DNA of 64,000 bases from Bradyrhizobium sp. WD16 (GTDB taxonomy: Bacteria; Pseudomonadota; Alphaproteobacteria; Rhizobiales; Xanthobacteraceae): assembly GCF_024181725.1 (NCBI RefSeq), contig NZ_CP028908.1, forward strand, positions 3,957,501 through 4,021,500, read 5' to 3'. The position numbers and the translations under genes are program-made. Every line of letters starts with the position of its first letter. Position 1 is the first letter of the stretch. Under the pieces are notes generated by a model. It made no database searches, was not told where the DNA came from, and saw nothing but the letters and a program-made list of their open reading frames with translations. Shown in pieces: positions 1 to 7,833 of the stretch.

Positions 1-120
1 GCGGCTGAAGCGATCGGCGTCGGAATAGACCGCGACCGATGCGATGCCCATGCGGCGCAGGGTGCGGCCGATCCGCGACGCGATCTCGCCGCGGTTGGCG
101 ATCAGGACCTTGCTGAACAC
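1..120 (-). CDS. Urea/guanidine carboxylase, biotin carboxylase N-terminus (partial)
   Basis: The first 40 codons of a biotin-dependent carboxylase are visible, starting at GTG (position 120), 3 bp after the stop of the upstream DUF1989 gene. The translation [18 protein letters not shown] is the canonical start of a biotin carboxylase domain; the rest lies outside the window. In this setting (riboswitch, ABC transporter, two DUF1989 genes) the full protein is expected to be the large ATP-dependent enzyme long annotated as urea carboxylase and since shown in related operons to carboxylate guanidine. The substrate is inferred from the operon and riboswitch, because the visible part only proves the biotin carboxylase fold. 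Confidence 0.8.
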   Translation of the reverse strand, partial: MFSKVLIANRGEIASRIGRTLRRMGIASVAVYSDADRFSR

Positions 121-123
121 CGC

Positions 124-765
124 TCAATCTCCCTGCGTCTCGAAGACCACCACCCGGATCGGCGTCGGGAAGAAGCCGTTGCAGGGATTGTTGATCTGCG
201 GGCAGTTTGAGATCAGGCAGAGCACGTCCATCTCGGCGATAAGCTCGACATAGTCGCCGGGCTTCGACACGCCGTCGACCACGGTGAAGTTGCCCGCGGG
301 ATCGATCGGCACATTCATGAAGAAGTTGATGTTGGGCACGATATCGCGCTTGGACAGGCCGTGTTTGGCGGCCTCGATCAGGAAATTCTCGCGGCAGGCG
401 TGGAGATAGCGGGTGTGGTGGCCGAAGCGGACGGTGTTGCTCTCGCAGGAGCATGCGCCGGCGGAGGTGTCGTGGAGCCCGCAGCTGTCGGCGATGACGC
501 GCAACATGATCCGCCCCTCGGTCGAGATCAGGCATGTCCCGGTGCTGATATAGGCCGATCCCTGCGTTCGTAGGGTGTCTTGGCCGCTGTATCGTTCCTG
601 CAGGTCGTCGGCGCGATAGAACAGGGTGTCGACGGCCTGCTGGCCATGGCTGTCGATGATCCGCAGATGCTGGCCCTTGCGGATGACCGCCGACCAGGGG
701 GTCTCGGCGGCGATCTCGTGATCGAGGATGATGCGGGCGGCGGCGGGAAGCGGATGGCTGTTCAT
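124..765 (-). CDS. DUF1989 protein, carboxyguanidine deiminase subunit (urea carboxylase-associated protein 2 type)
   Basis: 213 residues, starting 3 bp after the preceding DUF1989 gene and ending 3 bp before the carboxylase, so translation is probably coupled. The Cys-rich stretch HDTSAGACSCESNTVRFG (around residue 100) is typical of the shorter urea-carboxylase-associated protein. In characterised guanidine operons the two DUF1989 proteins form a heteromeric enzyme (CgdAB) that deiminates carboxyguanidine to allophanate and ammonia. I assign this role by family and context. Which of CgdA or CgdB this is cannot be settled here, so no symbol is given. Confidence 0.85.
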   Translation of the reverse strand: MNSHPLPAAARIILDHEIAAETPWSAVIRKGQHLRIIDSHGQQAVDTLFYRADDLQERYSGQDTLRTQGSAYISTGTCLISTEGRIMLRVIADSCGLHDTSAGACSCESNTVRFGHHTRYLHACRENFLIEAAKHGLSKRDIVPNINFFMNVPIDPAGNFTVVDGVSKPGDYVELIAEMDVLCLISNCPQINNPCNGFFPTPIRVVVFETQGD

Positions 766-768
766 GGC

Positions 769-1605
769 TCAAGCCTCCGTCCGGCCGTCGAGCAGGCGGG
801 CGTTATTCTCGAAGGCACGGATCGCCTCGGCGCTGGCGGTGGCGCAGAGATCGTCGGCGGCGGTGAGGGGCGCGCGATAGCGCAGCACTTCGACCGGGCC
901 GGGGGCATAGCTTGGCGCGGGGTCGAGCGGGTGGGGGCAGTTCGAAAGCGCCACCAGGAGATCCATCTCGGCGCGCAGGTCGACGAAATCGCCTGCTTGG
1001 CGGACGCCGTCCTGCCAGATCAGACGCCCGGTGCCGTCGACGGCAACCGGCGCGAAGAAGCTGATGCAGGGCATCACGTCGCGGCGATCAAGCCCGAGCT
1101 TGCCGGCGGCGAGGATGAAGTTATCCCGGGTATTGCGCAATCGCGCGTCGCCGTAGCGTGCGAGGTTGGTCGCGGCGGTGGACCCGCCGCAGAGGGTGTC
1201 GTGGGCGGCGCTGGTGTCCTCGATGATGCTGAGCAGGGCCCGGCCCATGTCCGAGAGGATGATCCGTCCCTTGCGCAGGCTGGCCGCCCACTGCACCTTG
1301 ATCGTGTCGGCGTGGTTGAGCCGTTCGCTGGGATCATCGTCGCGCCAGGCGAGCAGGCTGACGCAGGATGTGCCGCCCTCGTTGACGATGCGTAGCGCCT
1401 CGCCGCGATCGAGACGCGTCGTCCAGTACCATCCTCCCGGAATGGCTTCGCGATCGAACAGTGTGGTGGCGTCGATCGGCGCGCCGTCGCGGGAGGTCGG
1501 CGGCGCCAAGGCGCGGGGAGTCTCATCCTGGCCCGCGCTCCTGAGTTCCTCATAACGGCGGCGGTGGGCGGCAATCTCGGCCGCCTCTTGCGCGTTCGGG
1601 GTCAT
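769..1605 (-). CDS. DUF1989 protein, carboxyguanidine deiminase subunit (urea carboxylase-associated protein 1 type)
   Basis: 278 residues from the ATG at 1605, 13 bp after the ABC ATPase stop. The reading frame stays open upstream to 1836, but that part is the antisense-like shadow of the ATPase gene and has unnatural Ser/Arg/Pro-rich composition. The motif DTLCGGSTAATNLARYGD, with its conserved Cys, matches the DUF1989 fold and parallels the Cys-rich segment of its partner gene downstream. It is predicted to be a cytoplasmic partner in the deiminase that acts after carboxylation of guanidine. Family membership is clear; the enzyme role is inferred from characterised operons of the same layout. 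Confidence 0.85.
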   Translation of the reverse strand: MTPNAQEAAEIAAHRRRYEELRSAGQDETPRALAPPTSRDGAPIDATTLFDREAIPGGWYWTTRLDRGEALRIVNEGGTSCVSLLAWRDDDPSERLNHADTIKVQWAASLRKGRIILSDMGRALLSIIEDTSAAHDTLCGGSTAATNLARYGDARLRNTRDNFILAAGKLGLDRRDVMPCISFFAPVAVDGTGRLIWQDGVRQAGDFVDLRAEMDLLVALSNCPHPLDPAPSYAPGPVEVLRYRAPLTAADDLCATASAEAIRAFENNARLLDGRTEA

Positions 1606-1618
1606 GTCGTGTCCTTTC

Positions 1619-2431
1619 TCAGACAAGGGCGCCGGGTCGTCCCGGCAGGGGCTCCTTGTTCGCCAGGGTCGTCCGTGGCGGAGCGGAAGGGCGCGGCGCC
1701 ATGGCGACGCGGCGCGGGAAGATTTCGAGGTCGCGGGAAATGGTGGCGCCGTAGCGCTCGCGGTCGGCGGGCCAATCACGCTTGCGTTCGAGGGCGATGA
1801 CGCGGGTGGCAAGGCTAAAAGCTTCGCTGAGGTCATGGGTGACCATCACCACGGTCAGCTTGGTTTCATTCCACAGCCGCCGCATCAGGAGGTGGATGTC
1901 GGCCCTGATGCCGGGGTCGAGCGCGCCGAAGGGTTCGTCGAGCAGCAGGATCTTCGGTCGGCGAAACACTGCCTGGGCGAGGGCGAGGCGCTGCTGCATG
2001 CCGCCGGACAGCGCCGCGGGATACTTGTCTTCGTGGCCGGCGAGGCCGACTTCGGTGAGCAGCTCGATCGCCTCCGCCCGAACAGTGCGGCGCGCGGCGC
2101 CGAACAGCCGGCCGACAATCCCTGCCTGCTGCAGTTCGCGGCCGAGCACCACGTTCTCCAGAGCGGTGAGATGCGGAAACACCGAATAGCGCTGGAATAC
2201 CACGCCGCGATCGGCGTCGGGCTCGGGCCGCAGCGGCTCGCCGTCGATCAGAATGCGTCCGCGGCTCGGACGCTCGTCGCCGAGCAGCATGCGCAGGAAG
2301 GTGGTCTTGCCGCAGCCCGAGGGGCCGATCAAGGCGATGAAGGCCCGCGGCGCGATCTCCATCGTAATGCGCTCGAGCACGATGTGCCCGTCGTATTCCT
2401 TCCAGACGTCGTCGAAGCGGATCGTGCTCAT
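1619..2431 (-). CDS. ABC transporter ATPase, NitT/TauT type, guanidine operon
   Basis: 270 residues from the ATG at 2431, which overlaps the permease stop (ATGA). Walker A GPSGCGKTT, signature LSGGMQQRLALA, Walker B ILLLDEPFGALD and the switch His in VTHD are all present, so this is a complete nucleotide-binding subunit of the nitrate/sulfonate/taurine class. It should energise uptake of the ligand bound by the substrate-binding protein two genes upstream. Because the operon is preceded by a guanidine-I riboswitch, guanidine or a related amidine is the likely cargo; this is inferred from context, not from the sequence of this subunit. Confidence 0.9.
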   Translation of the reverse strand: MSTIRFDDVWKEYDGHIVLERITMEIAPRAFIALIGPSGCGKTTFLRMLLGDERPSRGRILIDGEPLRPEPDADRGVVFQRYSVFPHLTALENVVLGRELQQAGIVGRLFGAARRTVRAEAIELLTEVGLAGHEDKYPAALSGGMQQRLALAQAVFRRPKILLLDEPFGALDPGIRADIHLLMRRLWNETKLTVVMVTHDLSEAFSLATRVIALERKRDWPADRERYGATISRDLEIFPRRVAMAPRPSAPPRTTLANKEPLPGRPGALV

Positions 2432-3243
2432 GCCCGCACCGCGGCGAACCATGGAAAGGCCTTGCGCTGGACGAGGCGCAGCGCGAGATCCATCAGAAAA
2501 GCGAGCAGGGTGATCCAGGCGACATAGGGAATGATCACGTCCATGGCGAGATAGCGCCGCACCAGGAAAATGCGATAGCCGAGCCCTGAGTCCGAAGCGA
2601 TCGCCTCGGCGGCGATCAGGAAGAGCCAAGCCGGACCGAGCTGCAGCCGTAAAGAATCGATCAGGCGCGGCAGGGACTGCGGCAGCACGATCCGCACGGC
2701 CACCTGCCAGGTCGAGGCGCCCAGCGTCTGAGCCTTGACCAGTTGCTCGCGCGGCAGCTCCTGGACCCGCATGGTGAGGTCCCGGATCATGCAGGGCAGT
2801 GTGCCGAGCACGATCAGCGCGATCTTCGAATTCTCTCCGAGACCGGCGACGATAAAGAGAATGGGCAACAGCGCCAGCGGCGGCACCATCGAGACGATGC
2901 CGACGAAGGGGGCGAGCAGGGCGGAGGCGGCCGGCAGCAGTCCGATGACGATGCCGAGCGCCAGTGCCGCCGCCGTCGAGATCGCCAGTGCGCCGCCGAT
3001 TCGGACGAGACTCGCGATGGTGTCGGACAGCATCAGATAACTGCCGGTGCGCACATCGGACTCGAACGCCATGTGCTTGACTGCCTGCACCATGCTCGAC
3101 AGCGCAGGCAGCAATTTGTCGTTGGGATTGTCCGCGAGCCTCATGCCAGAACCGGTGAAATAGGCTGCAGCAAGCAGCACGAAGGGGATGGCGGCGAGAT
3201 AGAAAGCCACCTGCCGGTCGGGACGAATATTCATGAGGCGCAT
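2428..3243 (-). CDS. ABC transporter permease, NitT/TauT type, guanidine operon
   Basis: 271 residues with about six hydrophobic segments. The cytoplasmic coupling region with an EAA-like pattern (around LPRLIDSLRLQLGPAW) is typical of SsuC/TauC-type permeases. The chosen start is ATG 3243, with a second in-frame ATG at 3234. It lies 33 bp downstream of the substrate-binding protein and overlaps the ATPase gene by 4 bp, so the three transporter genes form one translationally linked unit. It should form the inner-membrane channel as a homodimer. Confidence 0.9.
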   Translation of the reverse strand: MRLMNIRPDRQVAFYLAAIPFVLLAAAYFTGSGMRLADNPNDKLLPALSSMVQAVKHMAFESDVRTGSYLMLSDTIASLVRIGGALAISTAAALALGIVIGLLPAASALLAPFVGIVSMVPPLALLPILFIVAGLGENSKIALIVLGTLPCMIRDLTMRVQELPREQLVKAQTLGASTWQVAVRIVLPQSLPRLIDSLRLQLGPAWLFLIAAEAIASDSGLGYRIFLVRRYLAMDVIIPYVAWITLLAFLMDLALRLVQRKAFPWFAAVRA

Positions 3244-3276
3244 GGAAAACCCTCGGGAGGGGACGTCAGAACGGGC

Positions 3277-4365
3277 TCACAGCTTGCCGTTAGCCGCCTG
3301 GTCCATGTAGCTGGCGTCGAAGCGCAGCTTGATGTTCGATTTGTCGCCGAGCACGGTCTTGTTGCCGAGTTCGATGCCGATTGCGTCGGCCGACTTAGCA
3401 TCCTTTCCGAGCAGAGCCTTTTCAAACAGGAACTTGCGGACGCGGTCCATGGTGGTGCCGATGGCCGCGCTGCGGGTGAAGGCGGCGGCGTCGGCGGGCT
3501 TGTCGAACAGCCGCGTCGAGGCGAGCTGGGCGTCGAAGCCGGCGAGATCGGTGCCCGATGCCTTGGCCATCGCCTCCTTGGCGGCCTTGCCGTCGGCATT
3601 CACGGCCAGCATCCTGCTCACCGTCTCGTACCAGATCCCGGCGAGCGCCTTGGCGAAGTTCGGGTTGTCCTTCACCACGGCGGTGTTGGCGACCATCAGG
3701 TCCATGATCTCGCCCGGGATCTGCGAGGAATCGAAGACCTTCTTGGCGTCGGGCGCGGCCAGGATCTCGGACACGATCGGATTCCAGGTCACGACTGCGG
3801 TGACGTCCGCGGTCTTGTAGGCCGCCGCGAGATCGGCGTCGGAGGTGTTGACGACCTTGATATCCCTCTCGGCCAGCTTCTTGGTTTCGAGGGCGCGCGC
3901 CAGCAGATAATGCGACACCGAGAATTCAACGAGATTGACCTTCTGTCCCTTGATGGCGGCGACGTCGGTCTTGTTTTTCAGGATCACGGCGTCGTTGCCG
4001 TTGGAAAAGTCGCCCATGATCACGGCGGTGGTGTCGACGCCGCCGGCGGCGGGGATCGACAGCGCGTCCATGTTGGTCACGGTGAGGGCGTCGAAGGCGC
4101 CTGCAGTGTACTGGTTCACCGATTCGACGTAGTCGTTGAACTGCTTGACCTCGATGGTGATGCCGTATTTGTCGGCCCATTTCTTGACGATGCCGGAATC
4201 GGCGGCGTAGCCCCATGGCATCCAGCCCACATAGATCGACCAGGCGATCTTGAAATCCTTCTTGGGTGCGGCGTCGGCCGGGACGACGGCGAACGCGACG
4301 ACTGCCGCCGCGATCAGGGCGCCACGGAGTGGGCGCAGGCTGAGGTCGGATGTGAAACGGTTCAT
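3277..4365 (-). CDS. ABC transporter substrate-binding protein (NMT1/SsuA family), probable guanidine importer
   Basis: 362 residues from ATG 4365, preceded by a clear ribosome site (GAGGGAT). The frame is open up to 4473, but that part lies inside the riboswitch and is not coding. The N-terminus is a classic signal peptide (basic start, a run of Ala/Val, then PADA-APKK as the cleavage region), so the protein is periplasmic. The mature part begins DFKIAWSIYVGWMPWGYA, typical of periplasmic binding proteins in this transporter class. It is the first gene after the guanidine-I riboswitch, making guanidine uptake its most likely role. Confidence 0.9.
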   Translation of the reverse strand: MNRFTSDLSLRPLRGALIAAAVVAFAVVPADAAPKKDFKIAWSIYVGWMPWGYAADSGIVKKWADKYGITIEVKQFNDYVESVNQYTAGAFDALTVTNMDALSIPAAGGVDTTAVIMGDFSNGNDAVILKNKTDVAAIKGQKVNLVEFSVSHYLLARALETKKLAERDIKVVNTSDADLAAAYKTADVTAVVTWNPIVSEILAAPDAKKVFDSSQIPGEIMDLMVANTAVVKDNPNFAKALAGIWYETVSRMLAVNADGKAAKEAMAKASGTDLAGFDAQLASTRLFDKPADAAAFTRSAAIGTTMDRVRKFLFEKALLGKDAKSADAIGIELGNKTVLGDKSNIKLRFDASYMDQAANGKL

Positions 4366-4391
4366 GGGCAGATCCCTCTTGCAAAATTCAC

Positions 4392-4430
4392 AAAAAGGGA
4401 TCGGCACAGACCATCGGTTGCCAATCCCTT
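4392..4430 (-). terminator. Intrinsic terminator / attenuator of the guanidine riboswitch
   Basis: On the minus strand AAGGGATTGGC pairs with GCCGATCCCTT across a 14-nt loop (one G-U pair) and is followed by a short T run. It directly follows the aptamer and shares bases with the aptamer's 3' end. This is the arrangement of a transcriptional ON switch in which ligand binding would prevent the terminator from forming. Confidence 0.75.
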
Positions 4431-4431
4431 G

Positions 4432-4545
4432 GCTCACGAGGTCTCCCGGGCTTTTGTCCCGCCGTGCACCCACGAGGATGTCTCCCTCGCAGGCGGCTGC
4501 TCTCGGACCAGCGCTTCGACAGGCGAAGCCGGAACCCTAGCGGCC
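4432..4545 (-). promoter_or_regulatory. Guanidine-I (ykkC) riboswitch aptamer
   Basis: Read on the minus strand, this region carries the signature blocks of the ykkC class in order: CTAGGGTTCCGG, then CTGGTCCGAGAGC, then GGGACAAAAGCCCGGGAGA followed by CCTCGTGAG. These match the conserved core of guanidine-I riboswitches very closely. It lies between the threonine aldolase gene and the transporter genes, with a terminator hairpin immediately downstream. It should switch the whole operon on when guanidine accumulates. The operon promoter must lie in 4546-4715. Confidence 0.93.
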
Positions 4546-4715
4546 AACTCGGGATCCTTCATGCACGGCGTGTGCCAGGATGCAGGATCGGGAATATCAA
4601 GGGATTAGCGCCAGCAGCGGATGGCCGCTGATGACGCTTGCGGCAGCCGGCGTGCCGCTTGCTCAAAAATGGAGCGGTTGCGACCGACTGTCGACACGGC
4701 GCATACGCTGCCGCT

Positions 4716-5783
4716 TCAGGCGCCGCGCATCACCGTGCGGACGACGTCGAGCGTTTCGTCGATCATGGTGTCGTCGACATCGAGATGGGTGCAGGCGCGC
4801 AGCCGGCCGCCGAGCATCGTTATCAGGATGCCGCGTGCGCGCAGCGCCGCGATCAGATCAGTGGCCGCCAGGCCGGCGCCTTCGACCTCGAAGAACACCA
4901 GATTGGTGTCCGGCGCCTGCACCCTCACGCCGGCGATCTGCGACAGGCCCTGCGCGAGACGTCGCGCACGGGCGTGATCCTCGGCGAGCCGCGCGACATT
5001 GTGGTCGAGGGCATAGAGGCAGGCGGCGGCGCAGACACCGGCCTGGCGCATGGCGCCGCCGAGCCGCTGTTTCCAGCGCCAGACCTCGTCGATGAAAGCC
5101 TTTGATCCGGCGAGCACGCCGCCGATCGGCGCGCCAAGACCCTTGCTGAAATCGAGCCAGGCCGAATCCCAGCCGGTCGCCATGACATCGGCGGAGATGC
5201 CGCTGGCGACGCAAGCATTGAGCAGGCGCGCGCCGTCGAGATGGGTGGCGAGCCCGGCGGCCTTGGCTGTCGCCGCAACTGCCGCGAGCTCGGCCATCGG
5301 CCACACCGTGCCGCCGCCGATATTGGCGGTCTGTTCGGCGCTGAGAAGGGTCTGCCGCGGTGCATAGCGTGACGGTGTCCGCAGCGCCGCTTGCAATGTC
5401 GGGACCGAGAACTGGCCACCCCCGCCCCGCAGCGGAAACACCTGGATGCCGCCAAGTGCGGCATGGGCGCCGCCTTCGCTGGTGAGGATATGGGAGGTCT
5501 CGTGGGCGAGAATCTCGTCGCCCGGCCGGCAATGGGTGAGCAGCGCCGCGACGTTGCACATGGTGCCCGAGGGCAGGAACACCGCCGCCTCCTTGCCGAG
5601 CAGCATGGCGGTGCGGGCGCAAAGTTCCTTGACCATCGGGTCGAGCCCGAGCTGCTCGTCGCCGACCTCGGCGCAGGCCATGGCTTCGCGCATCGCCGGC
5701 GATGGCCTCGTCTGGGTGTCTGAGAGCAGGTTGATGCGCACCGGCGGCAGCGCCGGGTCGGGCGAGGGCGGGGTGTAGGCCAT
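4716..5783 (-). CDS. ltaE: Low-specificity L-threonine aldolase
   Basis: 355 residues from ATG 5783; 30 further upstream codons are open but run into the rpsD terminator. This fold-type I PLP enzyme cleaves L-threonine or L-allo-threonine to glycine and acetaldehyde. The cofactor Lys is K214 in DFSKGLGAP, and the HLDGARL motif (residues 181-187) supplies the PLP-binding Asp and the Arg. The PSGTMCN segment near residue 71 contacts phosphate in this family. It is a single gene downstream of rpsD and apparently unrelated to the guanidine operon, whose riboswitch begins about 170 bp further on. Confidence 0.9.
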   Translation of the reverse strand: MAYTPPSPDPALPPVRINLLSDTQTRPSPAMREAMACAEVGDEQLGLDPMVKELCARTAMLLGKEAAVFLPSGTMCNVAALLTHCRPGDEILAHETSHILTSEGGAHAALGGIQVFPLRGGGGQFSVPTLQAALRTPSRYAPRQTLLSAEQTANIGGGTVWPMAELAAVAATAKAAGLATHLDGARLLNACVASGISADVMATGWDSAWLDFSKGLGAPIGGVLAGSKAFIDEVWRWKQRLGGAMRQAGVCAAACLYALDHNVARLAEDHARARRLAQGLSQIAGVRVQAPDTNLVFFEVEGAGLAATDLIAALRARGILITMLGGRLRACTHLDVDDTMIDETLDVVRTVMRGA

Positions 5784-5838
5784 CGGTGGTCTCGCGAGGT
5801 CTGGGCCGCGGAGTGTAGCGACATCGCGCCCGAAAACG

Positions 5839-5866
5839 AAAAGGCCCCGGCGAGCCGGGGCCTTTT
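5839..5866 (-). terminator. Rho-independent terminator of rpsD
   Basis: GGCCCCGG and CCGGGGCC pair around a CGAG loop and are bordered by AAAA and TTTT, a textbook terminator that could act on either strand. It sits about 30 bp after the rpsD stop and ahead of the threonine aldolase start. Confidence 0.9.
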
Positions 5867-5896
5867 GATCCATGTGCTCGGATCGCTGTGAAGCGA

Positions 5897-6514
5897 TCAG
5901 CGCGAATAGAATTCGACGATGAGGTGCGGTTCCATCTGGACCGGGAACGGGACTTCCGACAGGCCGGGGACGCGCACGACCTTGCAGGTCTGCTTGCCGT
6001 GATCGACTTCGAGGAAGTCCGGCACGTCACGCTCGGCGAGCTGGTTGGCTTCCAGCACGATGACGAGCTGCTTGGACGCTTCCTTGACCTCGACCACGTC
6101 GCCGACCCTGACCTTGTAGGAGGCGATGTTGACGCGCTTGCCGTTCACCTTGATATGGCCGTGGTTGATGAACTGGCGCGCGGCGAACATGGTCGAAACG
6201 AACTTGGCGCGGTAGACGACGGTGTCGAGGCGGCGCTCGAGAAGGCCGATCAGGTTCTCGCCGGAATCGCCCTTGAGGCGGGTCGCTTCGACATAGATGG
6301 CGTGGAACTGGCGCTCGGAAATGTTGGCGTAATAGCCCTTGAGCTTCTGCTTGGCGCGGAGCTGCACGCCGAAGTCGGAAAGCTTGCCCTTGCGGCGCTG
6401 GCCATGCTGGCCGGGGCCGTATTCGCGCTTGTTGACGGGGCTCTTCGGGCGGCCCCAGATGTTCTGGCCCATACGACGGTCGATTTTGTACTTCGACTCA
6501 GCTCGCTTTGTCAT
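5897..6514 (-). CDS. rpsD: 30S ribosomal protein S4
   Basis: 205 residues from ATG 6514, the usual S4 length. The start [20 protein letters not shown] and the S4 RNA-binding region (around residues 93-155, containing [14 protein letters not shown] and [10 protein letters not shown]) are diagnostic. S4 nucleates assembly of the 30S body by binding 16S rRNA. The gene is monocistronic, as is common in alphaproteobacteria, with a strong terminator behind it. The frame is open upstream to 6634, but that part has no family similarity. Autoregulation by S4 is known elsewhere; a GC hairpin in the upstream region is noted separately. Confidence 0.98.
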   Translation of the reverse strand: MTKRAESKYKIDRRMGQNIWGRPKSPVNKREYGPGQHGQRRKGKLSDFGVQLRAKQKLKGYYANISERQFHAIYVEATRLKGDSGENLIGLLERRLDTVVYRAKFVSTMFAARQFINHGHIKVNGKRVNIASYKVRVGDVVEVKEASKQLVIVLEANQLAERDVPDFLEVDHGKQTCKVVRVPGLSEVPFPVQMEPHLIVEFYSR

Positions 6515-6634
6515 CGCGTCCTCATGTTGACGAGTTTGGGTTGAGGATCGCGCCCTCCTGTGCCCGGGGATGATCCGGGGCCGACAGATCCCCCTTCCAA
6601 GCGATGGAACGGGACCACGGGTCGCGAAACACAA

Positions 6635-6654
6635 CGCGGGCCGAAAGGCCCGCG
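6635..6654. other. Short GC hairpin with GAAA loop upstream of rpsD
   Basis: CGCGGGCC and GGCCCGCG pair perfectly around GAAA, 120-140 bp upstream of the rpsD start. It has no T tract, so it is not a good terminator. It could be part of the rpsD leader or an incidental GC palindrome; function unknown. Confidence 0.35.
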
Positions 6655-6710
6655 CGCGAACGGGTGTTTAAGGGAAAACCGCCGGCCGGTCAATCGCTTG
6701 CTGGTGGTAA

Positions 6711-6736
6711 AACGGGCCGAAACGGCCCGAATTTTT
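6711..6736 (-). terminator. Bidirectional terminator-like hairpin after murI
   Basis: CGGGCCG and CGGCCCG pair around a 3-nt loop. T runs follow on both strands (TTTT on the minus strand, ATTTTT on the plus). It lies between murI and rpsD, both minus, and probably ends the murI transcript. The position before the rpsD promoter fits. Confidence 0.6.
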
Positions 6737-6778
6737 CACCCTTGGCATCTTCGCGCGGAATTTAGGAGCCGCGCTCGT

Positions 6779-6942
6779 CAGTGCGGTGGATCAGACGCTC
6801 GTATCAGCATTGCAGCGAATTCGTCGTGCGCGTCAGATCAAAAACAGCAATAGAATCATATTGATGCTATTGTCCCGTTGTTTCCAGCGTTCGTATAAGC
6901 GCCCGCTGCGATGGAATACGAATGTTGGAAACGGGACACTAG
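6779..6942. repeat. Palindromic TA-bounded repeat unit A-L2-B
   Basis: A somewhat degenerate A palindrome (6779-6854; arms GGATCAGACGC / GCGTCAGATC) is joined by the 13-bp linker L2 (AATCATATTGATG) to a B palindrome (6868-6942; arms around CCAGCGTTCGTAT / ATACGAATGTTGG, end GGGACACTAG). B ends 11 bp before the murI stop. A and B occur with the same linker at 37158-37400 and 41954-42281. It fills much of the 440-bp gap between rpsD and murI. Confidence 0.85.
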
Positions 6943-6953
6943 TCAGGCGACAG

Positions 6954-7757
6954 TCAGGCGACGGCGCGGGCGCCGAAATCGGTGAACAGGGGAGCCAATG
7001 CCCTCGCCAGCGCTGGCGACGGACGGGCGCCGGAGGTGAAGATGAAGCGGGCCGGGCGGCGCGGCTGGCTGCCGCCGCGGGCGAGGTCGGCGGTACGCCG
7101 GGCGATGGCCGGCGCCGGGTCGATCCAGTCGACGGGCCAGGGGGCCAGCGTCACAAAGCGCTCGAGCAGCAGCGGATAGTGGGTGCAGGCCAGCACCACC
7201 GTGTCGGTTCGCGCCGGCCCATCGAGGAAGCATGGCGCAATCTCCACCGCGATCGCCGCGTCGGCGACATCCTCGCCGTTGAGGGCGGATTCGGCCAGCG
7301 CGGCGAGCTTCGCCGAGCCCACCAGGTTGATCTCGCAGCCCTGGCCGAAGTCACGGATCAGGGCCTTGGTATATTCGCGCCGCACGGTGCCGCTGGTGCC
7401 CAGCACCGAGACGCGGTGGGTCTTTGAGGCCGAGCATGCCGGCTTGATCGCCGGCACGGTGCCGACAAAGGGGACCTGATAGGTGCTGCGCAGGTTCGGC
7501 AGCACCAGGGTCGAAGCGGTGTTGCAGGCGATCACCACGACGTCGGGGGCATGAGCGGCGATCAGTTCGCCCATCAGGGGAACCACCCGCCCGATCACGG
7601 TAGCCTCGTCATGCTGGCCGTAGGGGAAGAAGGCGTCGTCGGCCACATAGATGTAGGAGGCGTCGGGACGCGCCTTGACGATCTCGCGAAACACGGTGAG
7701 ACCGCCGAGACCGGAATCGAACACCAGGATCGTTGGCACGCTGGACACGTCGGTCAT
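6954..7757 (-). CDS. murI: Glutamate racemase
   Basis: 267 residues from ATG 7757. It interconverts L- and D-glutamate to supply the D-Glu of peptidoglycan. The two catalytic cysteines are C78 in VIACNTAS and C191 in LACTHYPLL, and the N-terminal D14-S15-G in FDSGLGGLTV is also conserved. The open frame continues upstream to 7919, overlapping purB, but family similarity begins at the chosen Met. The stop codon lies only 11 bp from a B-type palindrome, so the 3' flank has been rearranged by repeat insertion. purB lies 76 bp upstream on the same strand. Confidence 0.95.
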   Translation of the reverse strand: MTDVSSVPTILVFDSGLGGLTVFREIVKARPDASYIYVADDAFFPYGQHDEATVIGRVVPLMGELIAAHAPDVVVIACNTASTLVLPNLRSTYQVPFVGTVPAIKPACSASKTHRVSVLGTSGTVRREYTKALIRDFGQGCEINLVGSAKLAALAESALNGEDVADAAIAVEIAPCFLDGPARTDTVVLACTHYPLLLERFVTLAPWPVDWIDPAPAIARRTADLARGGSQPRRPARFIFTSGARPSPALARALAPLFTDFGARAVA

Positions 7758-7833
7758 TGTAGCGGGCTGATGGTTACGATCCGGTTGCACGTGCCACCCC
7801 GGCGCGCAGCCGCGCCGATGGCGACGTTGTCCC

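Noticed and set aside
3277-4473. A longer start for the guanidine substrate-binding protein
   Set aside because: The extra 36 codons lie in the riboswitch. The ATG at 4365 has a ribosome site and begins a proper signal peptide.
2743-4608. A 621-codon open frame on the plus strand
   Set aside because: It lies opposite the guanidine transporter genes and the riboswitch. Its translation is His/Gly/Arg/Asp-rich with no domain, as expected from antisense GC-rich coding DNA.
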